This document shows positions 42,431 to 53,000 of a stretch of DNA of 64,000 bases, in pieces. The notes below the pieces were generated by a model. It had not been told where the DNA came from. It saw only the letters and a program-made list of their open reading frames with translations, and made no database searches. Origin of the DNA: JAFGKK01 sp964521085 (GTDB lineage: Bacteria > Chloroflexota > Anaerolineae > Anaerolineales > RBG-16-64-43). The first letter of the stretch is position 1; each line of letters starts with the position of its first letter. Position numbers and translations under genes: made by a program. The DNA lies in assembly GCA_964521085.1 (NCBI GenBank), contig CAZFPL010000011.1:1-64000 (forward strand). The letters are read 5' to 3'.

Positions 42431-42458
42431 TTCTTAGTGACCTTCGTGCTCTTCGTGG
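42431..42458 (-). repeat. Right inverted repeat of the GxxExxY cassette
   Basis: Inverted partner of 41987-42014 (24 of 28 positions). Its outer end supplies GGAG at 42457-42460, the likely ribosome-binding site of the following oxidoreductase gene. Confidence 0.8.
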
Positions 42459-42468
42459 AGAAAAAGAT

Positions 42469-43788
42469 ATGAAGATAGCTGTGATCGGAGCAGGTGTGGG
42501 CGGGCTGGCGGCGGCGTATGATCTGGCACGCGCCGGCCATGCGGTCACGGTCTATGAAGCGGATGCGGCGCCCGGCGGACTCGGCGGCGGATTCCGCGAC
42601 CCGGCGTGGGAGTGGAGTGTCGAAAAGTATTACCGGCACTGGTTCACCTCCGACCGGGATATCCTGGGTTTCATCCGCGAGCTCGGGTGGGGGCGGAATA
42701 TCGTCGTCCGGCGGCCGGTCACGGCCGTCTTCCATGAGGGAAAATTCTACGCCCTCGACAGCATCCCGTCCTGGCTGGCGTTTCCGGGGTTGCCGATCCC
42801 GCTGCGCTTTTGGAACCTGCTTGTCGCCGGCTCTTTCCTGAAGCTGAATCCCTTCTGGAAATGGATGGAGGAGTATCCGGCCGACGCGTGGATGCGCCGC
42901 TGGTTCGGAAGCCGCATTTATGACAAGATGTGGAAACCGCTCCTGATCGGAAAATTCGGCGAGGAAAATTATCGATTAATCCCGATGTCGTGGTTCTGGG
43001 CAAGGATGCATTCCCGCACGCCGCAACTGACCACCTATGCGGGAGGAATGCAGGCCTTCCTTGATCAACTGGCCGGCCGCCTGGGAACTATGGGAGTGAC
43101 CCTCCGCTTTTCTTCCCCTGTCCGCGGAGTGTCGGCCCGTCCGGAGGGAGGATTCGAACTCCGCTTATCTTCCGGAAAAGAATCCTTCGACACGTGTCTT
43201 TCGACCACATCCCCGCATCAATTCGCCGATATGGCGTCCGGGCTTCCGGCGGAATACCTCTCGCAGCTGAAATCCCTCCGTCACATGGGCGCCGTGGTCA
43301 TGGTCTTTGCGCTTTCCCATCAGCTTTCTACACAGGGTGTGTATTGGCATAATCTCCCCAAAGACGCCGGTTTCCCTTTTTTAGCTATGGTGGAGCACAC
43401 CAATTTTCTTTCCACCGAGCATTTCGGCGGAGATCATATCGTTTATTGCGGGGATTATCTTCCACTCGGGCATGAATATTTCTCCCTAACGAAGGAGGAG
43501 CTTCAGAAGCGGTTCCTCGCCGTCCTTCCGCGGTTTAATCCGGATTTCCGGCCCGATTGGGTGAAAAAGTCCTGGCTTTCCAAAGCCGAATACGCCCAGC
43601 CCGTTCCGCAACTGCGCCATTCAAGGAATATCCCGGATGTGCGGACACCGTTGCGTGGATTGTATTTCGCATGCATGAGTCAGGTATATCCGTGGGACCG
43701 CGGAATGAATTATGCCGTGCGTCTCGCCCGTCAGGCGGCAGGAATGATACTGCAGGAGTCAACCAAGCAGGGCGCTGCAAGAGGGTGA
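42469..43788 (+). CDS. FAD-dependent oxidoreductase (amine oxidase / UDP-galactopyranose-mutase-like)
   Basis: 439 aa. Starts with MKIAVIGAGVGGLAAAYDLARAGHAVTVYEADAAPGG, a dinucleotide-binding fold with the following RxGG-like region, and ends with LRGLYFACMSQVYPWDRGMNYAVRLARQAAGMIL, the second flavin-contact motif. The middle (WSVEKYYRHWFTSD, GMQAFLDQLAGRL) is typical of the protoporphyrinogen-oxidase/UGM-like branch found in cell-envelope or carotenoid clusters. ATG 42469, with GGAG eight bases upstream, lies within the end of the cassette repeat. Substrate unknown. Confidence 0.85.
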   Translation: MKIAVIGAGVGGLAAAYDLARAGHAVTVYEADAAPGGLGGGFRDPAWEWSVEKYYRHWFTSDRDILGFIRELGWGRNIVVRRPVTAVFHEGKFYALDSIPSWLAFPGLPIPLRFWNLLVAGSFLKLNPFWKWMEEYPADAWMRRWFGSRIYDKMWKPLLIGKFGEENYRLIPMSWFWARMHSRTPQLTTYAGGMQAFLDQLAGRLGTMGVTLRFSSPVRGVSARPEGGFELRLSSGKESFDTCLSTTSPHQFADMASGLPAEYLSQLKSLRHMGAVVMVFALSHQLSTQGVYWHNLPKDAGFPFLAMVEHTNFLSTEHFGGDHIVYCGDYLPLGHEYFSLTKEELQKRFLAVLPRFNPDFRPDWVKKSWLSKAEYAQPVPQLRHSRNIPDVRTPLRGLYFACMSQVYPWDRGMNYAVRLARQAAGMILQESTKQGAARG

Positions 43789-43909
43789 GGAAGTCGGCCG
43801 AGCCCGCAACGGCGGAGTGGGCCGGGGTAACCCGCGGTTTGCGCGGGCGTATCGAGGCCGAAGAAATTATTGGGAAACGTTTTTAACTCGGATAAGGATC
43901 AATACAAGA

Positions 43910-44503
43910 TTATCGATAAAGCGCATTCCGCCGGATGATCTCCGCGACGGCATCCGGCACCTGACCGGGGATGTCTTTCCCCTGTTTTATCCGGTGGCGG
44001 ATTCCCGTGGAGGAGATATCCATCGGCGGCGCATGGATAAAAACGGTCCGCCGTGCGATTCCGGGGACGAATTTCTCCAGACGCGCCATTCCAACCCGGG
44101 TACCGGGCCGGCGCAAGACGGCCAGTGTGCACAAGCGGATCAATTGCTTCGGATGATGCCAGCGGAGCATATCCCGCAGGGAATCCCCTCCCAGGACCAG
44201 TGTGAATTCCGTGTTCGGGTACTTTTTGTGCAGGATGCGCAGCGTATCCACCATGTAATGCGGACCGGGCCGCTGCGCCTCCACTTCGCATAATTCGAAA
44301 GATGGATTTCCGGCTGTCGCCGCCAACAGCATTTCGCGTCGCAGGGAATAGGATGTAATCCGGTCGTCCTTGTGGGGAGGATCCGGCGTCAGCACCCACA
44401 GCACACGCGCCAATCCCAGCTGGCGCATGGATTCACTGGCCAGCGCGAGGTGGGCGTTGTGTGGTGGATCGAACGTCCCGCCGAGGATTCCTAATCCTTC
44501 CAT
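43910..44503 (-). CDS. nadD: Nicotinate-mononucleotide adenylyltransferase
   Basis: 197 aa. Adenylates NaMN, the product of NadC, on the way to NAD. Contains GGTFDPPHNAHL (the HxGH-type nucleotidyl loop, here HNAH), TPDPPHK, LGGDSLRDM and ISSTGIRHRI. ATG 44503 lies inside the end of obg (13-base overlap), so translation is probably coupled. Together with nadC-nadA-nadB upstream on the other strand, the de novo NAD route lacks only NadE in this window. Confidence 0.94.
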   Translation of the reverse strand: MEGLGILGGTFDPPHNAHLALASESMRQLGLARVLWVLTPDPPHKDDRITSYSLRREMLLAATAGNPSFELCEVEAQRPGPHYMVDTLRILHKKYPNTEFTLVLGGDSLRDMLRWHHPKQLIRLCTLAVLRRPGTRVGMARLEKFVPGIARRTVFIHAPPMDISSTGIRHRIKQGKDIPGQVPDAVAEIIRRNALYR

Positions 44504-45753
44504 TCCAACTCATGCTTTCCGATCCGGACCAAATCCCCCGGCTGCACGCCGGCTTTCTGAAGCGCACGGTATATTCCGACGAGCTCCAGAATGCGTTGGA
44601 ACCGGGCGACGGCTTCGTCGAGTTCCCAATAGGTCATCTCCGCAGCGCGTTCGATCCGTTTCCCCTTCACCCGCCATCCCCCGTCGGCTTCCCGTTCGAT
44701 CGAAAACGCGGAGACATCCTCCGCCGCCCGGTACACCGGGAGGTCTGGCGGGTGCGCGGCGGGCGGCATCTCTTCCAAGAGCTGCGCGGCGCGATTTAGA
44801 ACCTCCCGCGTCCCCTGCCGGGTCAAGGCCGAGACGGCGTAGGATTCGAATCCCTTTGATTTTAATTCGTCCCGCAACGCGGTCCAGCGTTCCTGCGCGT
44901 CGGGCAGATCCATTTTATTGACGGCGACCACTTGCGGCTTGTGTGCCAGTTCCGGATCGAAAAGTGCCAGCTCGGTGTTGATCTGCGAAAAATCCGCCAG
45001 CGGATCGGCGCCGGCACCGTCGAGCAGATGAATCAAGACGCGGGTGCGTTGAATGTGGCGCAGGAAGTCGAATCCAAGACCGGTCCCGGCGTGCGCGCCC
45101 TCGATTAATCCGGGAATGTCGGCCAGCACAACGGTCTGGAAACCGTCGAGCGAGGCGACGCCAAGGTTGGGTTCGGTCGTGGTAAAGGGGTAGGGGGCAA
45201 TCTTCGGTTTGGCGGCGGTGACCGCTGCAAGAAATGTGGATTTGCCGGTATTGGGGGCGCCCACCAGGCCGATGTCGGCGATCAACCGGAGTTCGAGGTG
45301 CAGTTCCTTCTCCTCACCCGGTGCGCCTTTTTCGGCGACCTGCGGGGTTTGGTTGCTGGCCGAGGCGAAGTGCGGATTGCCGCGGCCGCCCCGTCCGCCG
45401 CGCGCCACGCGCATCCGCTGGCCGTCTTCGACCAGATCGCCGAGCAGTCTCCCCTCGGGAAGCTCGTGCACCATCGTTCCGGGAGGGACGGCAATGATGG
45501 CATCGGCGCCCGATTTTCCGGTTTTGTTGAGGGTGCCGCCCTTCGCGCCGTCCTCGGCGTGGAAGGAGTGGACGTTGCGGAAGCGGTAGAGGGTATTCAG
45601 CTTCCGATCGACCTCCAGGTAGACGCTTCCGCCGTGCCCGCCGTCCCCTCCGTCGGGTCCGCCGCGCGTGACGAATTTTTCACGATGGAAGTGCATCATG
45701 CCGTTTCCGCCCCGGCCGGCTTGTATGCTGATTTTCGCTTCATCCAAAAACAT
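44491..45753 (-). CDS. obg: GTPase Obg/CgtA
   Basis: 420 aa. N-terminal glycine-rich Obg fold (GRGGNGMMHFHREKFVTRGGPDGGDGGHGGSVYL), G domain with GAPNTGKSTF (G1), DIPGLIEGA (G3) and NKMD (G4), and a C-terminal OCT domain (about 345-420). Essential ribosome-assembly and stringent-response GTPase. Usually near rplU-rpmA, but here those genes are about 18 kb away; instead obg pairs with nadD. The start at ATG 45753 has no strong Shine-Dalgarno. Confidence 0.95.
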   Translation of the reverse strand: MFLDEAKISIQAGRGGNGMMHFHREKFVTRGGPDGGDGGHGGSVYLEVDRKLNTLYRFRNVHSFHAEDGAKGGTLNKTGKSGADAIIAVPPGTMVHELPEGRLLGDLVEDGQRMRVARGGRGGRGNPHFASASNQTPQVAEKGAPGEEKELHLELRLIADIGLVGAPNTGKSTFLAAVTAAKPKIAPYPFTTTEPNLGVASLDGFQTVVLADIPGLIEGAHAGTGLGFDFLRHIQRTRVLIHLLDGAGADPLADFSQINTELALFDPELAHKPQVVAVNKMDLPDAQERWTALRDELKSKGFESYAVSALTRQGTREVLNRAAQLLEEMPPAAHPPDLPVYRAAEDVSAFSIEREADGGWRVKGKRIERAAEMTYWELDEAVARFQRILELVGIYRALQKAGVQPGDLVRIGKHELEWKD

Positions 45754-45773
45754 TGGTTGCCCAAACCCTTCAA

Positions 45774-45791
45774 TTGTGATACATTTCTCAA
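45774..45791. promoter_or_regulatory. Putative Rex operator between obg and rex
   Basis: TTGTGATACATTTCTCAA matches the Rex consensus TTGTGAA-N4-TTCACAA at 12 of 14 defined positions. It lies 21 bases before the obg start and 58-76 bases before the rex start, in the divergent spacer, so Rex could control itself and possibly obg-nadD. Confidence 0.55.
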
Positions 45792-45849
45792 TCGGAGTTT
45801 ATCATCATTTTGACGTTTTCCGCGCCGATCCGTGCGGATGGAGCAAGAG

Positions 45850-46488
45850 ATGCCTCACAAATCCGCTTCTGTCAAGCCTATTCCGGATATTGTCGTCGGC
45901 CGCCTGCCATTTTACCTGCGCACCCTCCGCGCGCTGGCCGCCGAAGGCCAGGAAATCACGTCCTCTTTGGAGCTGGGCGCGCGTCTGGGATTGACCTCGG
46001 CTCAAATCCGCAAGGATCTCTCTTATTTCGGAGAGTTCGGCAAGCAGGGCCTGGGCTACAACATTTCCTTCCTCGTCGGGCAGCTGCGCCGAATCTTGAA
46101 AGTAGACCGCGTCTGGGGGGTTGTGTTGGTGGGATTCGGCGACCTCGGCCGGGCCATCGCGCATTACCACGGTTTTCATGATCGCGGCTTCGAAATCCGC
46201 ATGGTATTCGACAATGATCCGGCCAAGGTCGGACAATCCCTGACGGGCTTCTCGATCGAAGATATGGAAACCATGGTCGAAAAAGTCCGTGCGGCGAAGA
46301 TCCGTGTTGCCATGCTGGCCGTGCCGGCCACCGCCGCACAGAAGGTCTCGGACCTGCTGATCAAGGCGGGTGTGAAAGCCATCCTCAATTACGCGCCCAC
46401 GGCCCTCGGCGTTCCAAAAGGGGTCACCGTTCAAAACATCGATCCGGCGGCCCATATGCAGCACATGACCTATTACCTCGAACCATAA
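45850..46488 (+). CDS. rex: Redox-sensing transcriptional repressor Rex
   Basis: 212 aa. N-terminal winged helix (RLPFYLRTLRALAAEGQEITSSLELGARLGLTSAQIRKDLSYFGEFGKQGLGY) and a Rossmann domain with GFGDLGRAIAHY that binds NADH; MLAVPATAAQ and LNYAPTALGVPKGVTVQNIDP follow the family. It represses fermentation and respiration genes until NADH/NAD rises. ATG 45850 is chosen since GGAG lies six bases upstream; in-frame GTG 45832 and ATG 45838 are possible. A probable operator lies in the shared upstream region. Confidence 0.94.
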   Translation: MPHKSASVKPIPDIVVGRLPFYLRTLRALAAEGQEITSSLELGARLGLTSAQIRKDLSYFGEFGKQGLGYNISFLVGQLRRILKVDRVWGVVLVGFGDLGRAIAHYHGFHDRGFEIRMVFDNDPAKVGQSLTGFSIEDMETMVEKVRAAKIRVAMLAVPATAAQKVSDLLIKAGVKAILNYAPTALGVPKGVTVQNIDPAAHMQHMTYYLEP

Positions 46489-46505
46489 AAATAACCGCGC
46501 CGAAA

Positions 46506-46588
46506 AACCTTTTCACCGCAAAGCCGCGAAGGACGCGAAGAATTATTTTTAAAAAAACTTAGCGGTCTTTGCGCCTTCGCGGTTATTG
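46506..46588. repeat. Imperfect inverted repeat of CGCAAAG/CGAAGG units
   Basis: Left arm with CCGCAAAGCCGCGAAGGACG and right arm with CTTTGCGCCTTCGCGGTT face each other around an AT-rich centre, between rex and the convergent response regulator. Could serve as a bidirectional terminator. It is related in style, not sequence, to the CACGAAG repeats at the GxxExxY cassette. Confidence 0.6.
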
Positions 46589-46644
46589 GGTTTTGTGATT
46601 AATAATTATTCTACGCTTTGAATTATTGGATATGCCGTAAAAGG

Positions 46645-47022
46645 TCAGCTTTCCTGCCCCTTCGATAATATTTCCGATATCCGTTTATTGAGTTGATCGG
46701 GCGAAAACGGTTTGAGGATGTATTCCGCGGCGCCGGCTTCCAGACCGGTTTGGACTTCGGCTTCCTGACCCTTGGCCGAGAGGAAGATCACGGGAATGTG
46801 ACGCAGGGTGGGATCCGCTTTCAACCGGCGGCATGCTTCATACCCCGTCATCCGCGGCATGCGCACATCGAGGAGGATCAGGTCCGGTTGCTCGCGGCGC
46901 GTGCTTTCCAGGACCTCCTCCCCGTTGCTTACCGCCACCACTTCGTGTTTCCCATAGGTCAAGGTAAAGACGATCAAGTCGCGAATATCCCGTTCGTCTT
47001 CGGCGATCAGTATCTTGGCCAT
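46645..47022 (-). CDS. Single-domain response regulator
   Basis: 125 aa. CheY-like receiver only: AEDERD acidic pocket, phospho-acceptor Asp52 (LILLDVRMPRMTG), Ser in FLSAKG and Lys in YILKPFSPDQL. AAGGA lies upstream of the ATG. Starts 14 bases after the stop of the 2120-aa histidine kinase and is therefore its most likely phosphorylation partner; no output domain, so it must act on another protein. Confidence 0.93.
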   Translation of the reverse strand: MAKILIAEDERDIRDLIVFTLTYGKHEVVAVSNGEEVLESTRREQPDLILLDVRMPRMTGYEACRRLKADPTLRHIPVIFLSAKGQEAEVQTGLEAGAAEYILKPFSPDQLNKRISEILSKGQES

Positions 47023-47036
47023 GAGTCCCGTCCTTG

Positions 47037-50000
47037 TCAGGATTGTACCGCGTCCCGGGGAAGCATAACATGGAAGGTGCTTCCCTTTCCAGGCACCCCT
47101 TCGCTTTCCACCTCGATCGATCCCCCGTGCATCTCCACCAGCCTGCGAGTGATCGGCAACCCCAGGCCGGTCCCGGGCACTGCCATGACCGTCGGGTTTT
47201 CGCCGCGGTAGAAGCGTTCGAAGATCCGTTCGCGTTCGGCGGGCGTAATCCCAATCCCCGTATCCGATACGTCGATCCGCACTCCTCCCGGCCGGGAGAC
47301 GGCGCGCAGGGTGACTTTCCCTCCGGCGGGCGTGTAGAGATATGCGTTTTCCGCCAGGTTGTGAAGGATTTCCGCCACCCGGGCGCGATCGGCCTGCAGG
47401 GAAGGCAGGTCCGGTTCGGAGTCCAGGATGATCTCCATAGGTTTTTCGTCCTTTTGGCTTTTCTGGCGCAGAGATTCCGCGACTTCCTCCAACAAGTCCG
47501 GGATTTCCACAACATCCAAGTTCAGCCGGATCTGCCCGGATTCCATCCGGGAGATATCCAGCAGATCGCTCACCAGGAGTTCCAGGCGGTCGGAATTATC
47601 CTTGACGATTTTAAGGAAACGGCGCTGCGCATCGTTGAGCGGTCCCATCGCATCCATCATCATGATTTCCACATACCCGCGGATGGCGGTCATGGGCGTG
47701 CGCAATTCGTGGGAGACGGTGGCGACGAATTCGGATTTCAAGCGGTCGATCTCGACCTCCTGGGTGATATCGCGGAAGACGGCGACCGTGCCGATGAACT
47801 CCTCGACGCTCCCGACGGGCGCCAAATGGACGGAAAGGACCCGGCCGCTGTCGAGGGTGATCCTCTCGGCGAGGTAGTCGCCGCCGCCGATCCCCGCCGG
47901 ATCGGTCCGCCATTTCTGCAGGCGCTCCTGCCACGGGCGGCCGGCTTTCCCGAACAGGCCGATGAACTCGCCGGCCGGTCGTCCGATCACCCGCTCCCGC
48001 GGAAGGCTGAGCAGCCGCACGGCGGCGTCGTTGAAGAGGACGATCTTCTGCTCCTCGTCCGTCACCATCACGCCGTCGGCGATGGCCTCGAGCATGGCGC
48101 GCGACTTCCGGGATTCCACCTGTTGGCTGCGTACCAAATCCCCCAGACGGTCGGCCTGATCGCGGATAAGCCGGTACAGTTCGGCGTTGTTGATCGCCGC
48201 CGCCACCTGGTTCGCCGCGGCCGAGGCCAGCCGCATCTGTTCCGGGTTGAATACCGAAGGATCCTGGCTGAGCAGCAGCAGGGCTCCCAGCGCGTCCGCG
48301 CCGACCATGAGCGGCACGGCGAGCGCGCTCCGGTAGCGCATGGGCTCGTTCGGGTAGAGGTGGATCCAGCGGGGATCCTTTTCCAGATCCGGAAGGATGA
48401 CCGATTGCCGCTGTTGGATGACCCAGCCGGCCAGACCTTCGCCCGCGTGAAATGGAAGCGAGCGGCCGCCTTTCGGCAACGGCGCATCCTTTTCCAGCGA
48501 CGCCCGGTATACCAGCAATTGAGTCTGCGGATCCAGGAGCACGATCGCCGCCTGGTCCGCCCCGATCGCTTCATTGACCAGTTGCAGCGCGCGGGTGAGT
48601 ACCTGTTCCAGATCCAGGCTGACCACGAGTTCGGTGCTGATGCGCAGCAGCGTTTCCGCCCGTTGATGCTCGCGTTCGAGTGCGGTGGTGCGTTCGACCA
48701 CGCGATGCTCCAAGTCGGTTGTCAGGGCATGCGAGGTTTGATGAAGGCGGACGTTTTCCAGCGCCTGGCCGAGTTGGGCGGAAACCGTCTGCGCCAGGGA
48801 AAGATCCGCGTAGGAGAAAATATGGGTCTCCGGGCTCTCGATCAGAATTAACCCGGCGGCGTCGCCCGATATCAACAGCGGCAGGATCAGGAGGGATGTC
48901 ACCTGGCGCTGCTTCAGCCAGAAGCGGAGGTTTCCCACCCGCGGGTCGTTGGGCGCGTTTTCCACATGCATCGGAGAGCGGGTTTGCAGGATCGTCTCGA
49001 TCGCCGGGGACCCGTGCAGCGGAAGACTCATGCTCATCGCCGACGGACGCCCGGGGTAGATGTGTTCCGCGACAACGAACGCTTCCGGACGGTCCTTTTC
49101 GATCAGCACAGCGGCGGATTGGGGGACATCGAACGCGGCAGCCAGCTCGCGGCAGGCGATTTGCAGCAGCGACCGCTCGTTGCTGGTGGTGATGGCCGCG
49201 TTGGTCAGCCGGTTTAGCAGCGCGAGGTGCGACGCGCGTTCGTCCAATTCGCGGGTGCGGTCCGTCATCTCCTCGAATAGCCGGGCTTTTTCCAGCGCGA
49301 GCGCGCTTTGATTGGCAAGCGATAGCGCCACTTCCTCGTTGCCCTTGGAGAATGCTTCCGCCGCGGTGAAATTCTCGAGCAGCACAATCCCGAGCAGTTG
49401 ATCGCCGGCCTGCAGCGGCACTCCCAGCGCCGATGCCGGAATCAATCCCATGGTTCCATTCCGATAAGCCTCCAGGTTATCCGCCGTCAGGTTGAAATCC
49501 GAAGCCATGTCGACATGCGTCCAATGCAGGGGTTTCCCCGCCTGATACGTCTGCCCGGGCAGGCCTTCGCCGGCCGCGCAGGCAATCCGGTGCAGGTATT
49601 GCGCGTTGGCGTACCCGGATACGGCCTGAACCGCGAGCTTCGAGTGCTCCTTATCCCACAACGCCACCATGCTGCCTTCCGCTTCGGGAATGGCGTTACG
49701 CGTCTCGTCGACCAGCGATTGCAGGATCAGCGGGACGTCGAGGCCGGATACTTGGCGGCTGAATTCTAGCAGGACGTTCCCTTCATGCAGCCGGCGCTTG
49801 GTTTCCTCGAGCAGCCTGGCGTTTTCCAGGTAGATGGCCACCTGCTCCCCGAGCAGTTGAAAAAGGTCCTCATCTCCGGCCCGAAACGGCGTCACGGCTT
49901 CCTGCGATATCAGCAGGGTCACGGCTTCCGTCTTCGATCGGGCGCGGATGGGGAAACACAGGAACGAGCGGGCTTTCAGCGCGGATAACAAAGGAGAGTT

Positions 50001-53000
50001 CAGCCACGTCGGCGTATCGTCGAGCGAAAGCGCGAGAATGGGTTGGCCACGCTGGAACATGCTCAGAATCGGGTTGTGCTGGCCGAGGAGCATTTCCACC
50101 TGGGCTTCGGCCGGAACTTTCCCCTTGGACAAGCGCAATTTCGGCCCGCCGGGTCTCTCCTCGGCGACAAGCACGATGTCGAACGCGTAGGAGTCGAGAA
50201 GGCTCTGCGCGAAGGTCTCGAGCAGCGCTTGTGGTTCGGCCTGGGTGGACAGAAATTCGGTGACTTGGATCAACGCCAGCAGGCGGTTGAGTCGGGATTG
50301 CAGGTCCTGCGCCTCGGCCGCCGCCAAGTTTTCCGAAAAGCCCGGGGTTTTGGCTTTTCCCGCCGCTTGTCCGGGGCGCCGCTTTTCGGTCAGCGCCTGT
50401 TGCAGAATGTCGGTCTGGATGGCGACGGTGGCCTGGGAGGCGAAAATTTCCAGGAATGGAAAGTCGGTCCCGGGTTTCGCGTTTGACACCGGAGACGCGG
50501 CGAGCAATCCGATCAACTCGCTGCTGGAGGTGCGCAGCGGGAGGAGGAGTATTTCCCGTGCTTCCATCTCCTCTGAGATTTCAGCGGCGAACCGTTGCGC
50601 TTCCACATCGCCGGTTGTGGCCGGCAACGGGATGCTCCCTTCGACGTCGGACCGGGCGGACATCCAACGCAGCACCGTATCGCGGGAAATATGCATCGCC
50701 TGGATCGACTGCCACGCCCGGTCCGATAACCCGGAGCGGGCGTGCCATTCGAGCGCGTCGCGCCTGAGCGATCCGATCAGCACCGGAGTCAATCCCAGAG
50801 CGTCGTGGATGCTTTGGGTGATGGTCTCCAGCCGGTGGGGAAGCGGTGAATGCGAGAGGGAAACTTTTCCCGTCTGATGGATGGTGGACAGCAGCCTTGC
50901 CCGGCGCCGCAGCGCGTCGTCGGTCTGCACCTGCTCTTCGTGACGCTGGGCGTTGCCCACGGCGATGGCAATCTGGATCCCGTAAGCTTGGACGATTTCG
51001 AGGGATTCGCGGTCGAACCAGCCCGGGTGATGGGAGTGCAAGTCGATCAATCCGACGGCATGCTGCTCATAGATCACCGGCACGAGGATGGCGGATAAGA
51101 TTCCGGGATGGTCGGCTTCCCCCGGTTCGGATGTGATATCGCGGATCAGGTGCGGTTTTCCGCTGTCGAGTACTTCCATCGCCAAGCGGGAGAGCGTGTT
51201 ATCCGGAAGACTCTCGCCCAGGAGAAGCAGGGGGCGCAGCGGGTAGGCCGTCCGTTTCGGATCGAGGAGCGCGATCCGTCCGCAATCCGCACCGGTCACG
51301 CGGATCGATTCGTCGTGGATCAATTGAAGAAGGTAGGGAAGATCGATGGTTGTGTTCAGCTCGCGTGAGACGCGGGTAAGCGATGTGAGTTGATCCACCC
51401 GCCGGCGCAGGGAGGTGTCGGTGGCGGAGAAAAGTTGTTCGCGTTCGATGGTTCCGGCCAGCTGGCCGGCGACCGCGGAAAGAAAATGCTGTTCCTCTGA
51501 ATCGAACGCGCCCTGCTTCCTACCGACGATGATTTCCCCGATCCCGCGTCCGCGCACCAACAGCGGTGTTACGATCCAATGGTCGGCCTGGAAATAATCC
51601 ACCCATGGCCGGTAGTAGGGCGGGGGATCGCCGGAATCCTTGGTGGAACGGATGGCGATGGGCTTTGCGGTGAACGTCACCGCATACCGGCTGAGGGGAT
51701 CGGCGGTCGAGAAGGTGGCGAACCGGCGTTTATCTTCCTCGCGGAGTCCGTGCGCCGACGCCGGGTGCAGCAGAATCTCGTCGCGGGATTCGTCAAGCAG
51801 GAAGAGTGCCGTCCGATCGCCGGAGAGAATCCGCGCCAATTCACTCAATGCCTGCCGGAGAAAATCATCCAGGGGCGGCGGCGAGGCGGCGAACGTGGAA
51901 AGGCGGCGAATGAAATCGGAACGGTCCGATCCGCGCCGGTACTCCTCCAGCATGATCAGGTTGCGGATCAGGCGGCCGGCTTGTACGGCCAGCGGATTCC
52001 AGCGGCGGAGATCCTCCTCGTCGATCGGAGCGGCGGTTTTATTGGCGACCCACAACCAGCCGGTGGAATCCCCAGGCGATCCGAGCGGCAGGATCCCGAG
52101 GTTGTGGATATCCAGCGCCCGCGCGAGCGGAAGCAACCCCAGTTCGCGCAGCAACGGGAGGGTGTCCGCCCCATTGGCGGCGGACGACTCCATCGTTTGC
52201 CAGCGGATCCGCGCCGGGCTGCCGGACGGCAGCGCAATCCGCATCATCGGCAACAGATGATCCGGGATGCCGTGGAACGGCTTGCGCGGTTCCAGTGATT
52301 GATTTGAATCGTCGTAAAGCAGGAAACCGAAAAATTGCGCGTCCACCAAAGGCGAGACCGCCTGACTGAGTTTGGCGAAGAAGGAATCCGGCTCGGAAAG
52401 CTGATTCGCGGTCCGGGCGATCTCGGCCAGGGCGCTTGCTTCGGCTTCCCGCCGCACGTCGTTTTCATGGACCAATGCATTCTGCAGCGACAGGGCGGCC
52501 ATCTCCACCGCGGGGGTCAGGCGCAACAGAGTTTCCTCCGTAAACGCCGAAGGTTGCACCGCGTAGAACTCGATGGTCCCCAGCATTTCACCGGAGATCT
52601 CCAGCGGGAACCCAAGGAAGGAATGGAACTTCCCGTTTTCCGGTGAAGGACTCTCCCCAAGACCGTGATACTTCTTCAATTCCGGAATTCGCAGCGGACG
52701 CCGCTCCCGGGCAAGCATGCCGGAAGGACCTTCCCCCAGACGGATTCCCGCATGGGGAAGCCGGACGGCAGGATCCAGGGAAGCACTGGCCTGTGAGCAT
52801 TTGGGAATCAGCATCTGCCGGATCGGGTCCCAAATCGTGATCATCCCCCAATCCGCACCGGAAAGTGGAAGCAGATTGACGATCAGGTTGTGGGCGGCTT
52901 TCGGGAGGTCCAGAGAGGAAAACGCCGAGCGGATGAAGCCGGGAGCTGCCTCGGAAACCGCCGGTGGAAAAAGATGTGCAGCACTCGGCAGCGGGCGGAA

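Noticed and set aside
46590..46612. A TTGTGATTAATAATTATT stretch as a second Rex box
   Set aside because: The left half matches but the right half lacks TTCACAA; it is just AT-rich spacer.
47034..48851. A 605-aa forward frame opposite the giant kinase
   Set aside because: Antisense to the intact HisKA/HATPase/PAS region, low-complexity composition, no recognisable domain.
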